A stretch of 64,000 nucleotides of DNA from Pseudomonas pseudonitroreducens (GTDB taxonomy: Bacteria > Pseudomonadota > Gammaproteobacteria > Pseudomonadales > Pseudomonadaceae), in assembly GCF_021603645.1 (NCBI RefSeq), contig NZ_BQHJ01000009.1, forward strand, positions 186,001 through 250,000, given 5' to 3'. Both the position numbers and the translations under genes were made by a program. The notes under the pieces were generated by a model, which was not told the DNA's origin, did not search any database, and saw only the letters and a program-made list of their open reading frames with translations. Below are positions 17,930 through 25,916 of the stretch, one piece after another; the first letter of the stretch is position 1; each line of letters opens with the position of its first letter.

Positions 17930-17945
17930 CTGTATGTAAATACAG
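17930..17945. promoter_or_regulatory. LexA box (SOS operator)
   Basis: CTGTATGTAAATACAG fits the LexA consensus CTG-N10-CAG. The palindrome extends outward to AATACTGTA and TACAGTATT, nine bases per arm. It sits about 40 bp upstream of the DUF1654 start, the right place to repress its promoter. Confidence 0.85.
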
Positions 17946-18260
17946 TATTTCTTGTAAAGACCTGCGTGACCATCGGTAGGCGGATTTCTGAAGGAAGCGA
18001 AATCGAAAGGCGCTGGGGTGGTGCATGGAGTGGGGCGCTCTCGCGATATTTGATCGGGGCTGCAGCTCCAGGGACTCGCAGATTGGCGAGCGCATCCGTT
18101 CTATCGTTCTGAAAATGCAACGCTAGAGGCGAATTTTACCGTCTAGTGGATCAAGGGTGTCGAAATTAATCTTTGTTCCATGCAGTGACGCACTGCAGAA
18201 CGAGTCCAAACCCTTCCCGGCAGTGCCGGCATCCACTGAAAGCAAATCGAGGATTTCACC

Positions 18261-18890
18261 ATGAGCAACGCCACCTACAACCGCCTGGACAAAGACAACG
18301 CGGCCGTACTGCTGGTCGACCACCAGGCCGGTCTGCTCTCGCTGGTTCGCGACATCGATCCGGACAAGTTCAAGAACAACGTCCTCGCCCTGGGCGACCT
18401 GGCGAAGTTCTTCAACCTGCCGACCATCCTCACCACCAGCTTCGAAACCGGCCCCAACGGCCCGCTGGTTCCCGAGCTGAAAGCGCAGTTCCCGGACGCG
18501 CCCTACATCGCTCGCCCCGGACAGATCAACGCCTGGGACAACGAGGACTTCGTCAAGGCGGTGAAGGCCACCGGCAAGAAGCAGCTGATCATCGCCGGCG
18601 TGGTGACCGAGGTCTGCGTGGCCTTCCCGGCGCTGTCGGCCCTGGCGGAAGGCTTCGATGTGTTCGTGGTGGCGGATGCCTCCGGCACCTTCAACGAGAT
18701 GACCCGCGACGCCGCCTGGCGCCGGATGGAAGCGGCCGGTGCGCAGCTGATGACCTGGTTCGGCGTGGCCTGTGAGCTGCACCGCGACTGGCGCAACGAT
18801 ATCGAAGGGCTGGCGGCGCTGTGCTCGAATCACATTCCGGATTACCGGAATCTGATGACCAGCTATAACGCGCTGACTGCGGGCAAGTAA
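18261..18890 (+). CDS. ycaC: Isochorismatase-family hydrolase YcaC
   Basis: A 209-residue cysteine hydrolase nearly identical in pattern to E. coli YcaC (208 residues), which forms an octamer. Candidate catalytic residues are Asp near 20 (LLVDHQAG), Lys near 84-87 and the nucleophile Cys near 118 in GVVTEVCVAFPALSA. The true substrate of YcaC is unsettled in the literature. The gene is monocistronic and followed at once by a strong terminator. Confidence 0.93.
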   Translation: MSNATYNRLDKDNAAVLLVDHQAGLLSLVRDIDPDKFKNNVLALGDLAKFFNLPTILTTSFETGPNGPLVPELKAQFPDAPYIARPGQINAWDNEDFVKAVKATGKKQLIIAGVVTEVCVAFPALSALAEGFDVFVVADASGTFNEMTRDAAWRRMEAAGAQLMTWFGVACELHRDWRNDIEGLAALCSNHIPDYRNLMTSYNALTAGK

Positions 18891-18904
18891 CAACTCGCTG
18901 AAAT

Positions 18905-18942
18905 GAAAAAACCGGAGCTTCGGAAGAAGCTCCGGTTTTTCT
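18905..18942 (+). terminator. Rho-independent terminator of ycaC
   Basis: AAAAACCGGAGCTTC pairs with GAAGCTCCGGTTTTT around a four-base loop, ending in a T run, 14 bp after the ycaC stop. Confidence 0.92.
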
Positions 18943-18952
18943 TTGCTCTGCT

Positions 18953-19026
18953 CCTGTAGGAGCGAGCTTGCTCGCGAACCTGCTGTGGCACGGTGCCTGT
19001 TCGTAGGAGCGGACTTTGTCCGCGAT
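18953..19026. repeat. REP elements A and C in tandem
   Basis: TGTAGGAGCGAGCTTGCTCG (family A) is followed by GTAGGAGCGGACTTTGTCCG (family C), directly after the ycaC terminator. Confidence 0.85.
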
Positions 19027-19039
19027 GTGTCTGCCTCGC

Positions 19040-19935
19040 GCCTTGGTTTCCTGCGTCGCTTCGGCGTGCGCGTCGGCCTCTTGTTTCGCCCCCTCGGGCG
19101 AGTTACTTCTTTCAAACGCCAAAGAAGTAACCAAGAAGGCTTGCCCCGGACATCCGGTTTTTCGCTTAGGCGAAAAATTCCCTCGTTGAACCGAAGTTTC
19201 AGGGGCACGCCACGACGGGCCATCCCTGGCCCATCGTGGCTCTCGCGACATCCATGTCGCTCAACCCCTGAAACTCCAATTCAACGAGGCCTCCTGAACG
19301 GGGCATTCGGCGCGTGCGGATGTTTCTCTGGAAGACTTATCGAGCCAAAGCCAAAGCCAAAGCTGTGCGGATACGTTCTCCGCAGAAGCGGCTTTCCTTT
19401 GTCTCCAGGGTTTCCATCCACCTCGAAGTCACGGCGGAGCACGAACGTAGGATGGCGTGGAGCGCAGCGATACCCATCAATGCCCACGCACCGACAGCAT
19501 GGCCATCGCAATCTCGCGGATCGCCGCCCGACCCATCCGACAAAGTCATTGCCGAGCGGCGGCAGAGTGCGGTTCGCGAGCAAGCTCGCTCCTACAAAGT
19601 TGCCGGCTTCGGCCCGGTCCCGGCTCTCGCTTTGGCTTTTGTGCGTCTTCCAGAGAAACACCCACGCACTCCGAGTGCCCCTTTCAGGAGGCCGAAGGTG
19701 ATCGGAGTTTCAGGGGTTGAGCGACATGGATGTCGCGAGAGCGGCGATGGGCCAGGGACGGCCCTTCGCCGCGGGCCCCTGAAACTCCGAAGAACCGAGG
19801 GTACTTTTCGCGAAGCGAAAAGCCGGATGGAGGGGCGAGACCTTTGCCCACTTTGGGGCGTTTGCCAAAGTGGGTCGCCCGAGGGGGCGAAACGAGAAGT
19901 CCGCGCGCACGCCGAGGCGGCGCTGAACACCTAAC
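19040..19935. repeat. Large inverted repeat: two facing copies of a ~300-bp non-coding element
   Basis: The left arm (about 19040-19360) and right arm (about 19625-19935) are inverted copies by eye, diverged but easily aligned over most of their length. Shared blocks include CTCGCGACATCCATGTCGCT, GTTTCTCTGGAAGAC, CCCTGGCCCATCG and CGCCCCCTCGGGCGA. Each arm has internal palindromes such as AGTTTCAGGGG...CCCCTGAAACT. The roughly 265-bp middle carries family B (19446) and family A (near 19570) REPs. No credible gene lies here; open frames are by-products of high GC. Confidence 0.75.
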
Positions 19936-19947
19936 CACAGGCAAGAG

Positions 19948-20038
19948 CATCGCGGACAAAGTCCGCTCCTACGGAAGATCAGCGCAGCGACGGGGCGAGC
20001 AGAGCGATGGGTATCGCTCCGCTCCACACCATCCTACG
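19948..20038. repeat. REP elements C and B next to the BRO gene end
   Basis: ATCGCGGACAAAGTCCGCTC (family C) is followed by an inverted family B unit ending CACACCATCCTACG. The stop codon of the BRO-N gene (20034-20036) lies inside the family B unit. Confidence 0.8.
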
Positions 20039-20504
20039 CACCACCCTCCAGCCGGGCATTCAACTCCGGCCACTGCCGATACGGCACCCACAACACGCCT
20101 TGCCACTTCAACACCGACAACGACTCCGTCGGCCCGCGCAGCATTTCCCGGCGCGGCTCGCCCAGGTCGGTGCGGTGCTGGTCGCGCAGCGTCGGAATCA
20201 CCTGCTGCGACAACCACTGTCGCACGCTGCGATTCTCCGGATGGAAGTAGTGGATCAACGCGGCATAGGTGCCCGACTCGCTGATCAGCAGCTCATCGAC
20301 GTAATCGCCATTGCCATCGCGCACCCAGGCGTGGCGGAACTGGTCGTTGTCCAGGTTGCGCTCCACGCGCTCGGCCAGATAGGGCGAACCGATCAGCCGG
20401 CCCAGGTCGTGGGCGCAGAACCAGCACTGGTCTTCCAGCAGCACGGCGCGCAGCAGGCGCTTGTGGCGGATGAATTCGGTGGGGATCAGGAACTCTTCAG
20501 ACAT
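20034..20504 (-). CDS. BRO N-terminal domain protein (phage antirepressor type)
   Basis: A 156-residue protein whose first roughly 110 residues form a Bro-N domain. The pattern FIRHKRLLRAVLLEDQCWFC then AHDLGRLIGSP is typical, as is the ESGTYAALIHYFHPENRSVRQWLSQQVIPTLR block. Bro-N domains bind DNA and occur mostly in phages and prophage remnants. There is no second KilA-C or ORF6C domain, so this is a short form. GGAGG lies 7 bp before the ATG. A structured leader and a possible overlapping small frame precede it. It may be a domesticated phage regulator. Confidence 0.82.
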   Translation of the reverse strand: MSEEFLIPTEFIRHKRLLRAVLLEDQCWFCAHDLGRLIGSPYLAERVERNLDNDQFRHAWVRDGNGDYVDELLISESGTYAALIHYFHPENRSVRQWLSQQVIPTLRDQHRTDLGEPRREMLRGPTESLSVLKWQGVLWVPYRQWPELNARLEGGA

Positions 20505-20583
20505 AGCGCACCTCCGGAGTGGAGGGCGAAGAGGGCGGGTACAGCGAAGCGCCTTCGGAGCGAAGGCTGGGGGTGAAAGGCAT
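20497..20583 (-). CDS. Possible 28-residue leader peptide overlapping the BRO start
   Basis: An ATG at 20583 with AGAGG about 8 bp upstream opens a 28-codon frame rich in Pro and Ser (starts MPFTPSLRSEG). Its TGA stop overlaps the BRO-N start codon region by eight bases. A second in-frame ATG lies at 20589. The overlap would allow translational coupling. BRO has its own strong ribosome site, so this small frame may be chance; no homologue is known to me. Confidence 0.3.
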   Translation of the reverse strand: MPFTPSLRSEGASLYPPSSPSTPEVRYV

Positions 20584-20589
20584 ATCCAT

Positions 20590-20790
20590 TACCTCTGTGT
20601 GATGTGGCCAGCTTTCTTAGGGCTGGGTGCCGGGAGCTAAGAAACCCCACACAGAGGGCCGGACGTATTCCCCTTTCGGGTCTTGTATTAGCCCACTCCC
20701 GGCGTCGCAGAGGTTTTTCGAGGACGAATGAATCCAGCGTGCTCGAAAAAGCCGCTTAACTTTCGGGAGCGGTCAGGCCGCTGTGTGACA
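20590..20790 (-). other. Highly structured leader/intergenic element upstream of the BRO gene
   Basis: This gene-free stretch contains many exact inverted repeats. CCTCTGTGTG (20592) pairs with CACACAGAGG (20648). TTTCTTAG pairs with CTAAGAAA. GCCGGGAG (20627) pairs with CTCCCGGC (20696). TTTTTCGAG pairs with CTCGAAAAA around 20713-20748. AGCGG pairs with CCGCT near 20768. The density suggests a folded RNA leader of the minus-strand BRO gene or a mobile-element end. Positions 20790-20950 beyond it are AT-rich and hold the promoter side of the next gene. Confidence 0.5.
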
Positions 20791-20952
20791 GGCGTTTCTT
20801 AGGCGCGGATGGAAGCGTATGGGCCGGTGGCTGACACGTCAATGAATAAATTAACGTCGTCGAGCATTGAAGGAAATATCTGTTTTTGATGTGAGATTCT
20901 AATGGTAAAGTGACAGAAGTTTGCTTATCTCATATTTGCTGCTGGGGTGTCT

Positions 20953-21453
20953 ATGAGACTTTGGGGGCGGGGAAAAAATTTGGCCGTTAAATCCAAGGAT
21001 TTTTATGAAAGTGAAGAGGCTTTTTGTGAGAATCTAATTAATGGGTTTAAGGAAAAGGCAGGGCATAATGAAACAGAGGCAATGGTTTGGTTTGCGATTA
21101 CGATGGGTGGGTCACTTGTCGCGCCTTTGTTTGTAACTCTTGGGGGGGACGATTTTGTATTGTCAAAAATTATCCCGTCGATTATTTCAACGATCGTTGC
21201 TTTTGGAACCGCTTGGCTGCAATTGCGAAAGCCTCAGCACTTGTGGGCTTTATATAGAGGGTGTCAAAGAAAGCTGGAGGATAATTTGGCGAGATATAGA
21301 TTTAAAATAGAAGAATATTCTCAAGAGGGTGCAGAGAAGTATCTCGCGAGAAAATGTGCAGAAATAGCCATGGAGGCACATAATGAATGGTTGCCGATGG
21401 TGCCAAGGGGAGAGAGCCTTTCAAAGAAAGGTAGTGGGTCAGAAGATAACTAA
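20953..21453 (+). CDS. DUF4231/SLATT-like two-TM protein
   Basis: A 166-residue protein with two hydrophobic helices near 44-63 and 72-91, and a long C-terminal amphipathic helical region. The HLWALYRGCQRKLEDNLARY segment after the second helix and a final conserved HNEWLP fit DUF4231. That family is placed with the SLATT two-membrane-segment proteins that act as pore-type effectors next to nucleotide-signalling defence genes. Codon use and base composition are AT-rich, unlike the flanking chromosome. It is probably co-transcribed with the methyltransferase 29 bp downstream. The GTG at 20947 is an alternative start. Confidence 0.65.
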   Translation: MRLWGRGKNLAVKSKDFYESEEAFCENLINGFKEKAGHNETEAMVWFAITMGGSLVAPLFVTLGGDDFVLSKIIPSIISTIVAFGTAWLQLRKPQHLWALYRGCQRKLEDNLARYRFKIEEYSQEGAEKYLARKCAEIAMEAHNEWLPMVPRGESLSKKGSGSEDN

Positions 21454-21482
21454 GAATTTGTTTTGATGGTTTGGTGAGATAT

Positions 21483-22802
21483 ATGGGATATCAGCTTTCT
21501 TTTATTGAGCGGCAGCATGATTTAAGCGAGTTGCCAAGCGCTAAGATCAGGGCGTCAGATAGGACGGGTGTTCATTCTTGGATGAGTTTCTATGCGGCAT
21601 TTTCTGAGAATTTTGCATCCTATGCGCTTGATGCTCTCGGCGTAAAAGAAGGTGAAGTGGTATTCGATCCATTTTTAGGTTCTGGAACTACGCTTGTTGC
21701 TGCTAGGAAAAAAGGGGCGTCATTTGTAGGAGGAGACCTTGATCCCTTTGCCTGCTTGCTCGCTCGCGCAAAAGTTGCGGTTTCGGCAGATTGTAAAGTA
21801 GTTAAAAAATATCTTTCTACTAGTAGAGTTAAGTCTGTCGGAGAATTCTCAAAGGAAGCTTCTGATATTTTTGATTCAGACTGTTTAGCGTACGCCGCTT
21901 CTGTTTTTTCTCGTGTTCGGCGTGTGGTCGGCGGAGGACGGTCCGGTGTATTGAGAGCACTTTGTTCTGATGCTTCAGGGAAATTTGATTCAGAAATTGT
22001 TGCAATCGTTGCTATTTGTATTGCTGCATCTAGAGCTGCAAAGCTGGTGAGGGGATCGAACCCTACGTGGTACCGGAAAAGTGTACCGGGCGAGCATGGG
22101 CAAGAGTTAATTAGCGGTTTACGAGAAAGTACTCCGGAAATTGCGGAGCAAATGCTTTCGGATCTTCAATTTTTAGGAGTTTCCGATCGGGGGGAGACGA
22201 GAGTATATGAGGTAAATGTTAAGGAGATTGGTGATTCTGTTGAGGATGAAAGTGTGGATTATGTTGTAACTTCTCCACCATATTTGACTCGCATAGATTA
22301 TGTTGTTAATCATCTTCCCAATTTGGTTATTCTCTCAGGGTTGATGAGTGTGGAGGTTGAAAGCTTAAGGAGGTCGATGATAGGGACGTCTAAGATTGTT
22401 TCTAAAGGAGTGGTGGAGGCCAGATGGGGAGGACTGTGCGCATCTGTTTTGAAGGAAATTGAGGAGCATAAAAGTTATGCAAGTAAGAGGTACTATTATT
22501 GGACTTACTTGCAGTATTTTATGTCGCTGTTCGAGGCTGTAAAGGTGCTGGGGGAAAAGCTGAAAGTTGGAGGTAAGGGCGTTATTGTAGTCCAAAGTTC
22601 ATCTTATAAGGATGTTTATGTGCCTCTAAGTGATATAGTTGTCGAGATGATGAGAGGTTTGGGTTTGAATGCGGATATTGTTAAGAGGGATATTGTTAAG
22701 GTGAACATGAAAAGCCTCCAGGCTTCTAGAGGGAAAGTGGAGGTAAAGCCTAACGGCAATATGTCTTCTGAGGATGTTGTTTACTTTGAGAGGACTCAGT
22801 AG
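21483..22802 (+). CDS. DNA methyltransferase (amino-group, N4/N6 type)
   Basis: A 439-residue AdoMet-dependent DNA methyltransferase. The AdoMet site is DPFLGSGTT at 62-70, followed by an acidic GGDLDP at 83-88. The catalytic motif is TSPPY at 263-267. The AdoMet motif precedes the catalytic motif by a roughly 190-residue spacer that may hold target recognition. The TSPPY form fits N4-cytosine or N6-adenine methylation. No restriction endonuclease is adjacent, so it is an orphan or part of an unrecognised system with its upstream DUF4231 partner. AT-rich, so recently acquired. The ATG at 21483 follows GGTGAG; TTG and GTG starts lie just upstream. Confidence 0.85.
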   Translation: MGYQLSFIERQHDLSELPSAKIRASDRTGVHSWMSFYAAFSENFASYALDALGVKEGEVVFDPFLGSGTTLVAARKKGASFVGGDLDPFACLLARAKVAVSADCKVVKKYLSTSRVKSVGEFSKEASDIFDSDCLAYAASVFSRVRRVVGGGRSGVLRALCSDASGKFDSEIVAIVAICIAASRAAKLVRGSNPTWYRKSVPGEHGQELISGLRESTPEIAEQMLSDLQFLGVSDRGETRVYEVNVKEIGDSVEDESVDYVVTSPPYLTRIDYVVNHLPNLVILSGLMSVEVESLRRSMIGTSKIVSKGVVEARWGGLCASVLKEIEEHKSYASKRYYYWTYLQYFMSLFEAVKVLGEKLKVGGKGVIVVQSSSYKDVYVPLSDIVVEMMRGLGLNADIVKRDIVKVNMKSLQASRGKVEVKPNGNMSSEDVVYFERTQ

Positions 22803-23758
22803 TGAGATGATATGAAAATTGGTTCTTCAAACTCTATAAATTCCTCCATCGTGTTAAATGCTAGGCACGAGTCCATGTAAGGGCACGGGTGAGGGCTTAG
22901 CGCCTCTATCGCGGGGGGGAGATTGCTATTGCGGTGGAAGTGGCAGATCGGCTCTTTGTTAGTGCATGCGCTTCGTCCTATTTGCCATTCAATGTAATTT
23001 ATTTCGGCGATATTTATTCTCGAGTAGTGAGAGGTTAGCTTTACAGCTTCAGTGACGGTCTCTCTTAGCTTGGTTGTAATGTAGTTTCTCGGGTTTGGGG
23101 TTCCTTTAAAAAATTTGAAAAGCGCTTGATCCACAGGGATTACACGACCGGTTCGCAGGTAAGTCCTCATTATGTGGTAGTCGACTGCAGGTTCTAAATT
23201 TTCCTCATCTTCGAAATGTATTATCCCTTCAGTAGTTAGGTCGTGGGTTAATACGTTGGTTTTCTTTTTTAGTGGGTCTTTTTGATATGCGGTAAAGCTG
23301 TTCATTAGTTCTTCAAAAGCTTTCCCGCCAAGTGTAGAGTTTTTGGCTGCTGAGTATAGTTTTTTTGGGTTTGAGTCGAATTTTTCTATAATGGTTCTGG
23401 CAGTTTCTCTAAGTATTAAGGCTCGTTCTTTGGCTTTTATTCTGTCTTTCTTGGGGTAATCGATAAGCCAGGAATTTAAGGTCTTTGAGTCTATATTTTT
23501 AAGTGTTTCTATGAGGTCGAGATTTTTTCCTAGAGTGTTCTTGAATATGCTCTCTTGAAGGAAGTCCCAGTTAATTTGATGGCAAATAGATATGAAGAAT
23601 ATCTTGAATGCCAAAAGGAGTTCGGGAGGATGATTGCCCCATATCTCAGTTTTCTTTTCTGATTTGTATTTTTTTATTATTTCAGCATGAGCCATGCAGG
23701 CGAGTGGATCTACAGTAAATAGATTTCCCGCTCGGAGGACGTCATTCAGAGTCTTCAT
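22796..23758 (-). CDS. HhH-GPD-like protein with a probable Fe-S cysteine cluster
   Basis: A 320-residue protein not in any family I can name with certainty. Two features point to the HhH-GPD (endonuclease III-like) superfamily. AVDYHIMRTYLRTG at 191-204 matches the VDTHV-R-RLG block carrying the catalytic Asp (here Asp 193). The cysteine set C265-x6-C272-x19-C292-x5-C298 after an IGR motif resembles the [4Fe-4S] loop of endonuclease III, but with a longer middle spacer. The catalytic Lys of bifunctional enzymes is not obvious. Its start overlaps the stop of the upstream GTP cyclohydrolase II by 17 bp, so the two are translationally coupled. Its stop overlaps the convergent methyltransferase by 7 bp. 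A base- or nucleotide-glycosidase role is inference. Confidence 0.6.
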   Translation of the reverse strand: MKTLNDVLRAGNLFTVDPLACMAHAEIIKKYKSEKKTEIWGNHPPELLLAFKIFFISICHQINWDFLQESIFKNTLGKNLDLIETLKNIDSKTLNSWLIDYPKKDRIKAKERALILRETARTIIEKFDSNPKKLYSAAKNSTLGGKAFEELMNSFTAYQKDPLKKKTNVLTHDLTTEGIIHFEDEENLEPAVDYHIMRTYLRTGRVIPVDQALFKFFKGTPNPRNYITTKLRETVTEAVKLTSHYSRINIAEINYIEWQIGRSACTNKEPICHFHRNSNLPPAIEALSPHPCPYMDSCLAFNTMEEFIEFEEPIFISSHY

Positions 23759-24311
23759 GGTGGCCTAGTGCTTTGGTTTTTTCTTTTAAGTACTCCACTT
23801 GTGTGGGGTTTTTTTCTACCTGGAGAGTTATCCTTTTAGATATCTCGATTCCCGCAGAGTTTATTGCAGATAGTTTCAGGGGGTTGTTTGTGGCTACAAC
23901 TGCTTTTCTTATGTTGAGACTTTTAAGTGCGTTAATCGCTGCTGTATAGTCGCGAGGGTCAATCTCATAGCCTAACTTTCGGAATGCTGTGGCGGTATCA
24001 ATTCCTTCGCGCTGTTGGAGAAGGATGGCGTCAATCTTGGATTTTATTCCTATGCCGCGGCCTTCTTGGTACAAATATACGACAACTCCACCGTTTCTTG
24101 AAATGTAATGAAGTGCTGCGTTTAATTGCAGGGCGCAATCGCAGTCATTTGTATGAAGGGCCTCGCTGAAAAGGCAGGATGAGTGGATCCGAATGAAACA
24201 TGCGTCTTTATCAAATGACTTTTTGATAATAACTGCATCTTGATTCTCGGAAGAGATGCAAGATATCTCAAGGTCGCCGTAGAGGCTGGGGAGATGTATG
24301 AGATTTTCCAT
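23742..24311 (-). CDS. Accessory GTP cyclohydrolase II
   Basis: A 189-residue RibA-type enzyme. GTP cyclohydrolase II opens GTP to diaminopyrimidinone ribosylamino phosphate, formate and pyrophosphate, normally the first step to riboflavin. Zinc ligands Cys 46, Cys 57 and Cys 59 (C-x10-C-x-C) are present, as are YQEGRGIG at 81-88 and NNPLK at 142-146, so it should be active. It is AT-rich, away from riboflavin genes, and overlaps the HhH-GPD-like gene by 17 bp. That setting suggests a role outside vitamin synthesis. The ribosome site is weak. Confidence 0.85.
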   Translation of the reverse strand: MENLIHLPSLYGDLEISCISSENQDAVIIKKSFDKDACFIRIHSSCLFSEALHTNDCDCALQLNAALHYISRNGGVVVYLYQEGRGIGIKSKIDAILLQQREGIDTATAFRKLGYEIDPRDYTAAINALKSLNIRKAVVATNNPLKLSAINSAGIEISKRITLQVEKNPTQVEYLKEKTKALGHHEDSE

Positions 24312-24435
24312 TTTCTGCTGCGCTAGTTAGAGTTTACGCGTTAGATTGGCGCATCCTTGCGCCATACATCGACTACGACTTTCTATAGAACACTCCTAAT
24401 GCCCTTCCGTGGGCTTTTATGGTCTTGCCCCTAAT

Positions 24436-25683
24436 TCAGTCCCAGCTCAGCGCGCCGCCGGTCTGGTACTCGATCACGCGGGTCTCGAAGAAGTTCTTTT
24501 CCTTCTTCAGGTCCATGATTTCGCTCATCCACGGGAACGGGTTGCTGGTGCCCGGGTATTCCTCTTTGAGGCCGATCTGGGTCAGGCGGCGGTTGGCGAT
24601 GAACTTGAGGTAGTCCTCCATCATCGCCGCGTTCATGCCCAGTACGCCGCGCGGCATGGTGTCGCGTGCGTATTCGATCTCCAGCTGGGTGCCCTGGAGG
24701 ATCATCTGGGTGGCCTCGTCCTTCATCTGGGCATCCCACAGGCGCGGGTTTTCGATCTTGATCTGGTTGATCACGTCGATGCCGAAGTTCAGGTGCATGG
24801 ATTCGTCGCGCAGGATGTACTGGAACTGCTCGGCGGTGCCGGTCATCTTGTTGCGGCGGCCCATGGAGAGGATCTGGGTGAAGCCGCAGTAGAAGAAGAT
24901 GCCTTCCAGGACGCAGTAGTAGGCGATCAGGTTGCGCAGGAACTGGCGGTCGGTTTCCGGGGTGCCGGTTTCGAACTTCGGATCGGAGATCGAGCGGGTG
25001 TACTTCAGGCCCCAGGAGGCTTTCTTCGCGACCGAAGGAATCTCGTGGTACATGTTGAAGATTTCGCCTTCATCCATGCCGAGGGATTCGATGCAGTACT
25101 GGTAGGCGTGGGTGTGGATCGCTTCCTCGAAGGCCTGGCGCAGGATGTACTGGCGGCACTCGGGGTTGGTGATCAGGCGGTACACGGCCAGCACCAGGTT
25201 GTTGGCAACCAGGGAGTCGGCGGTGGAGAAGAAGCCGAGGTTGCGCATGACGATGCGGCGCTCGTCTTCGCTGAGGCCGTCCTTGCTCTTCCACAGGGCA
25301 ATGTCGGCGTTCATGTTCACTTCCTGGGGCATCCAGTGGTTGGCGCAACCATCCAGATACTTCTGCCAGGCCCAGTCGTACTTGAAGGGTACGAGCTGGT
25401 TGAGGTCGGCGCGGGCGTTGATCATCTGCTTGTCGCCGACTTGTACGCGGGCGGCGGAGCCTTCGAGATCGTCCAGGCCTTCCTGGATGTCCAGGGCGTC
25501 GAGGGCCTGCTTGGCGCGGGCGACGGCGTCGGAGTCGTTGGCGGATACGGCGCGCGCTTCTTCGACGGAGCCTGCGGCGTCGGCGTCGAGTTTGTCAGCG
25601 TTCTGCGCGGCGGCCTGGGCGACGGCCGGGGCGGCCTTGGCTTCGGTGGCGTCTTCTTTGTCGAATTCGTCCCAGCTCAGCAT
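24436..25683 (-). CDS. nrdB: Class Ia ribonucleotide reductase, small (radical) subunit
   Basis: A 415-residue R2 protein, the same length as P. aeruginosa NrdB. It houses the di-iron centre and tyrosyl radical needed by NrdA to make deoxynucleotides. Iron-ligand motifs [16 protein letters not shown] and [15 protein letters not shown] are present. The C-terminal tail ends TGGALSWD, which docks to NrdA. About 60 N-terminal residues are an alanine-rich acidic extension. The ATG at 25683 has AGGAGAGG. It lies downstream of nrdA on the same strand, about 230 bp apart. Confidence 0.97.
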   Translation of the reverse strand: MLSWDEFDKEDATEAKAAPAVAQAAAQNADKLDADAAGSVEEARAVSANDSDAVARAKQALDALDIQEGLDDLEGSAARVQVGDKQMINARADLNQLVPFKYDWAWQKYLDGCANHWMPQEVNMNADIALWKSKDGLSEDERRIVMRNLGFFSTADSLVANNLVLAVYRLITNPECRQYILRQAFEEAIHTHAYQYCIESLGMDEGEIFNMYHEIPSVAKKASWGLKYTRSISDPKFETGTPETDRQFLRNLIAYYCVLEGIFFYCGFTQILSMGRRNKMTGTAEQFQYILRDESMHLNFGIDVINQIKIENPRLWDAQMKDEATQMILQGTQLEIEYARDTMPRGVLGMNAAMMEDYLKFIANRRLTQIGLKEEYPGTSNPFPWMSEIMDLKKEKNFFETRVIEYQTGGALSWD

Positions 25684-25825
25684 GGGGGTCCTCTCCTGGT
25701 GGGCCGCTCTGTGGCGGCCTGGTGTCTGGTTGCGTGGGGTGCACGCCAAGAGCTTGTGCTTCTTCCGTCATGCGCGGTGCGCGGCGGAGGAGGCTGTTGT
25801 TCTGTGGGAGAAGGGGCCCTGAAGA

Positions 25826-25864
25826 GCCCCTCACCCTGGCCCTCTCCCAGGGGGAGAGGGGACT
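25826..25864. repeat. Half of a family D palindrome between nrdA and nrdB
   Basis: CCCTCACCCTGGCCCTCTCC followed by GGGGGAGAGGGGACT is one arm of the long extragenic palindrome. It lies in the nrdA-nrdB spacer. Confidence 0.7.
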
Positions 25865-25916
25865 TTGAAACTCCGCAGTTTCGGCGGTGCCTCGGAGCGA
25901 GGCACCGCTTACTCCA

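Noticed and set aside
18943-19959. Several 80-250 codon frames in the gene-free tract after ycaC
   Set aside because: They lie on both strands of the large inverted repeat and REPs, have no independent starts, and match the kind of spurious hypothetical proteins made by such repeats.
20700-20830. Integron attC-like site suggested by GTTAAGC-type bases among the palindromes
   Set aside because: The paired core sites of attC are not present in the right order, and no integrase gene is near.
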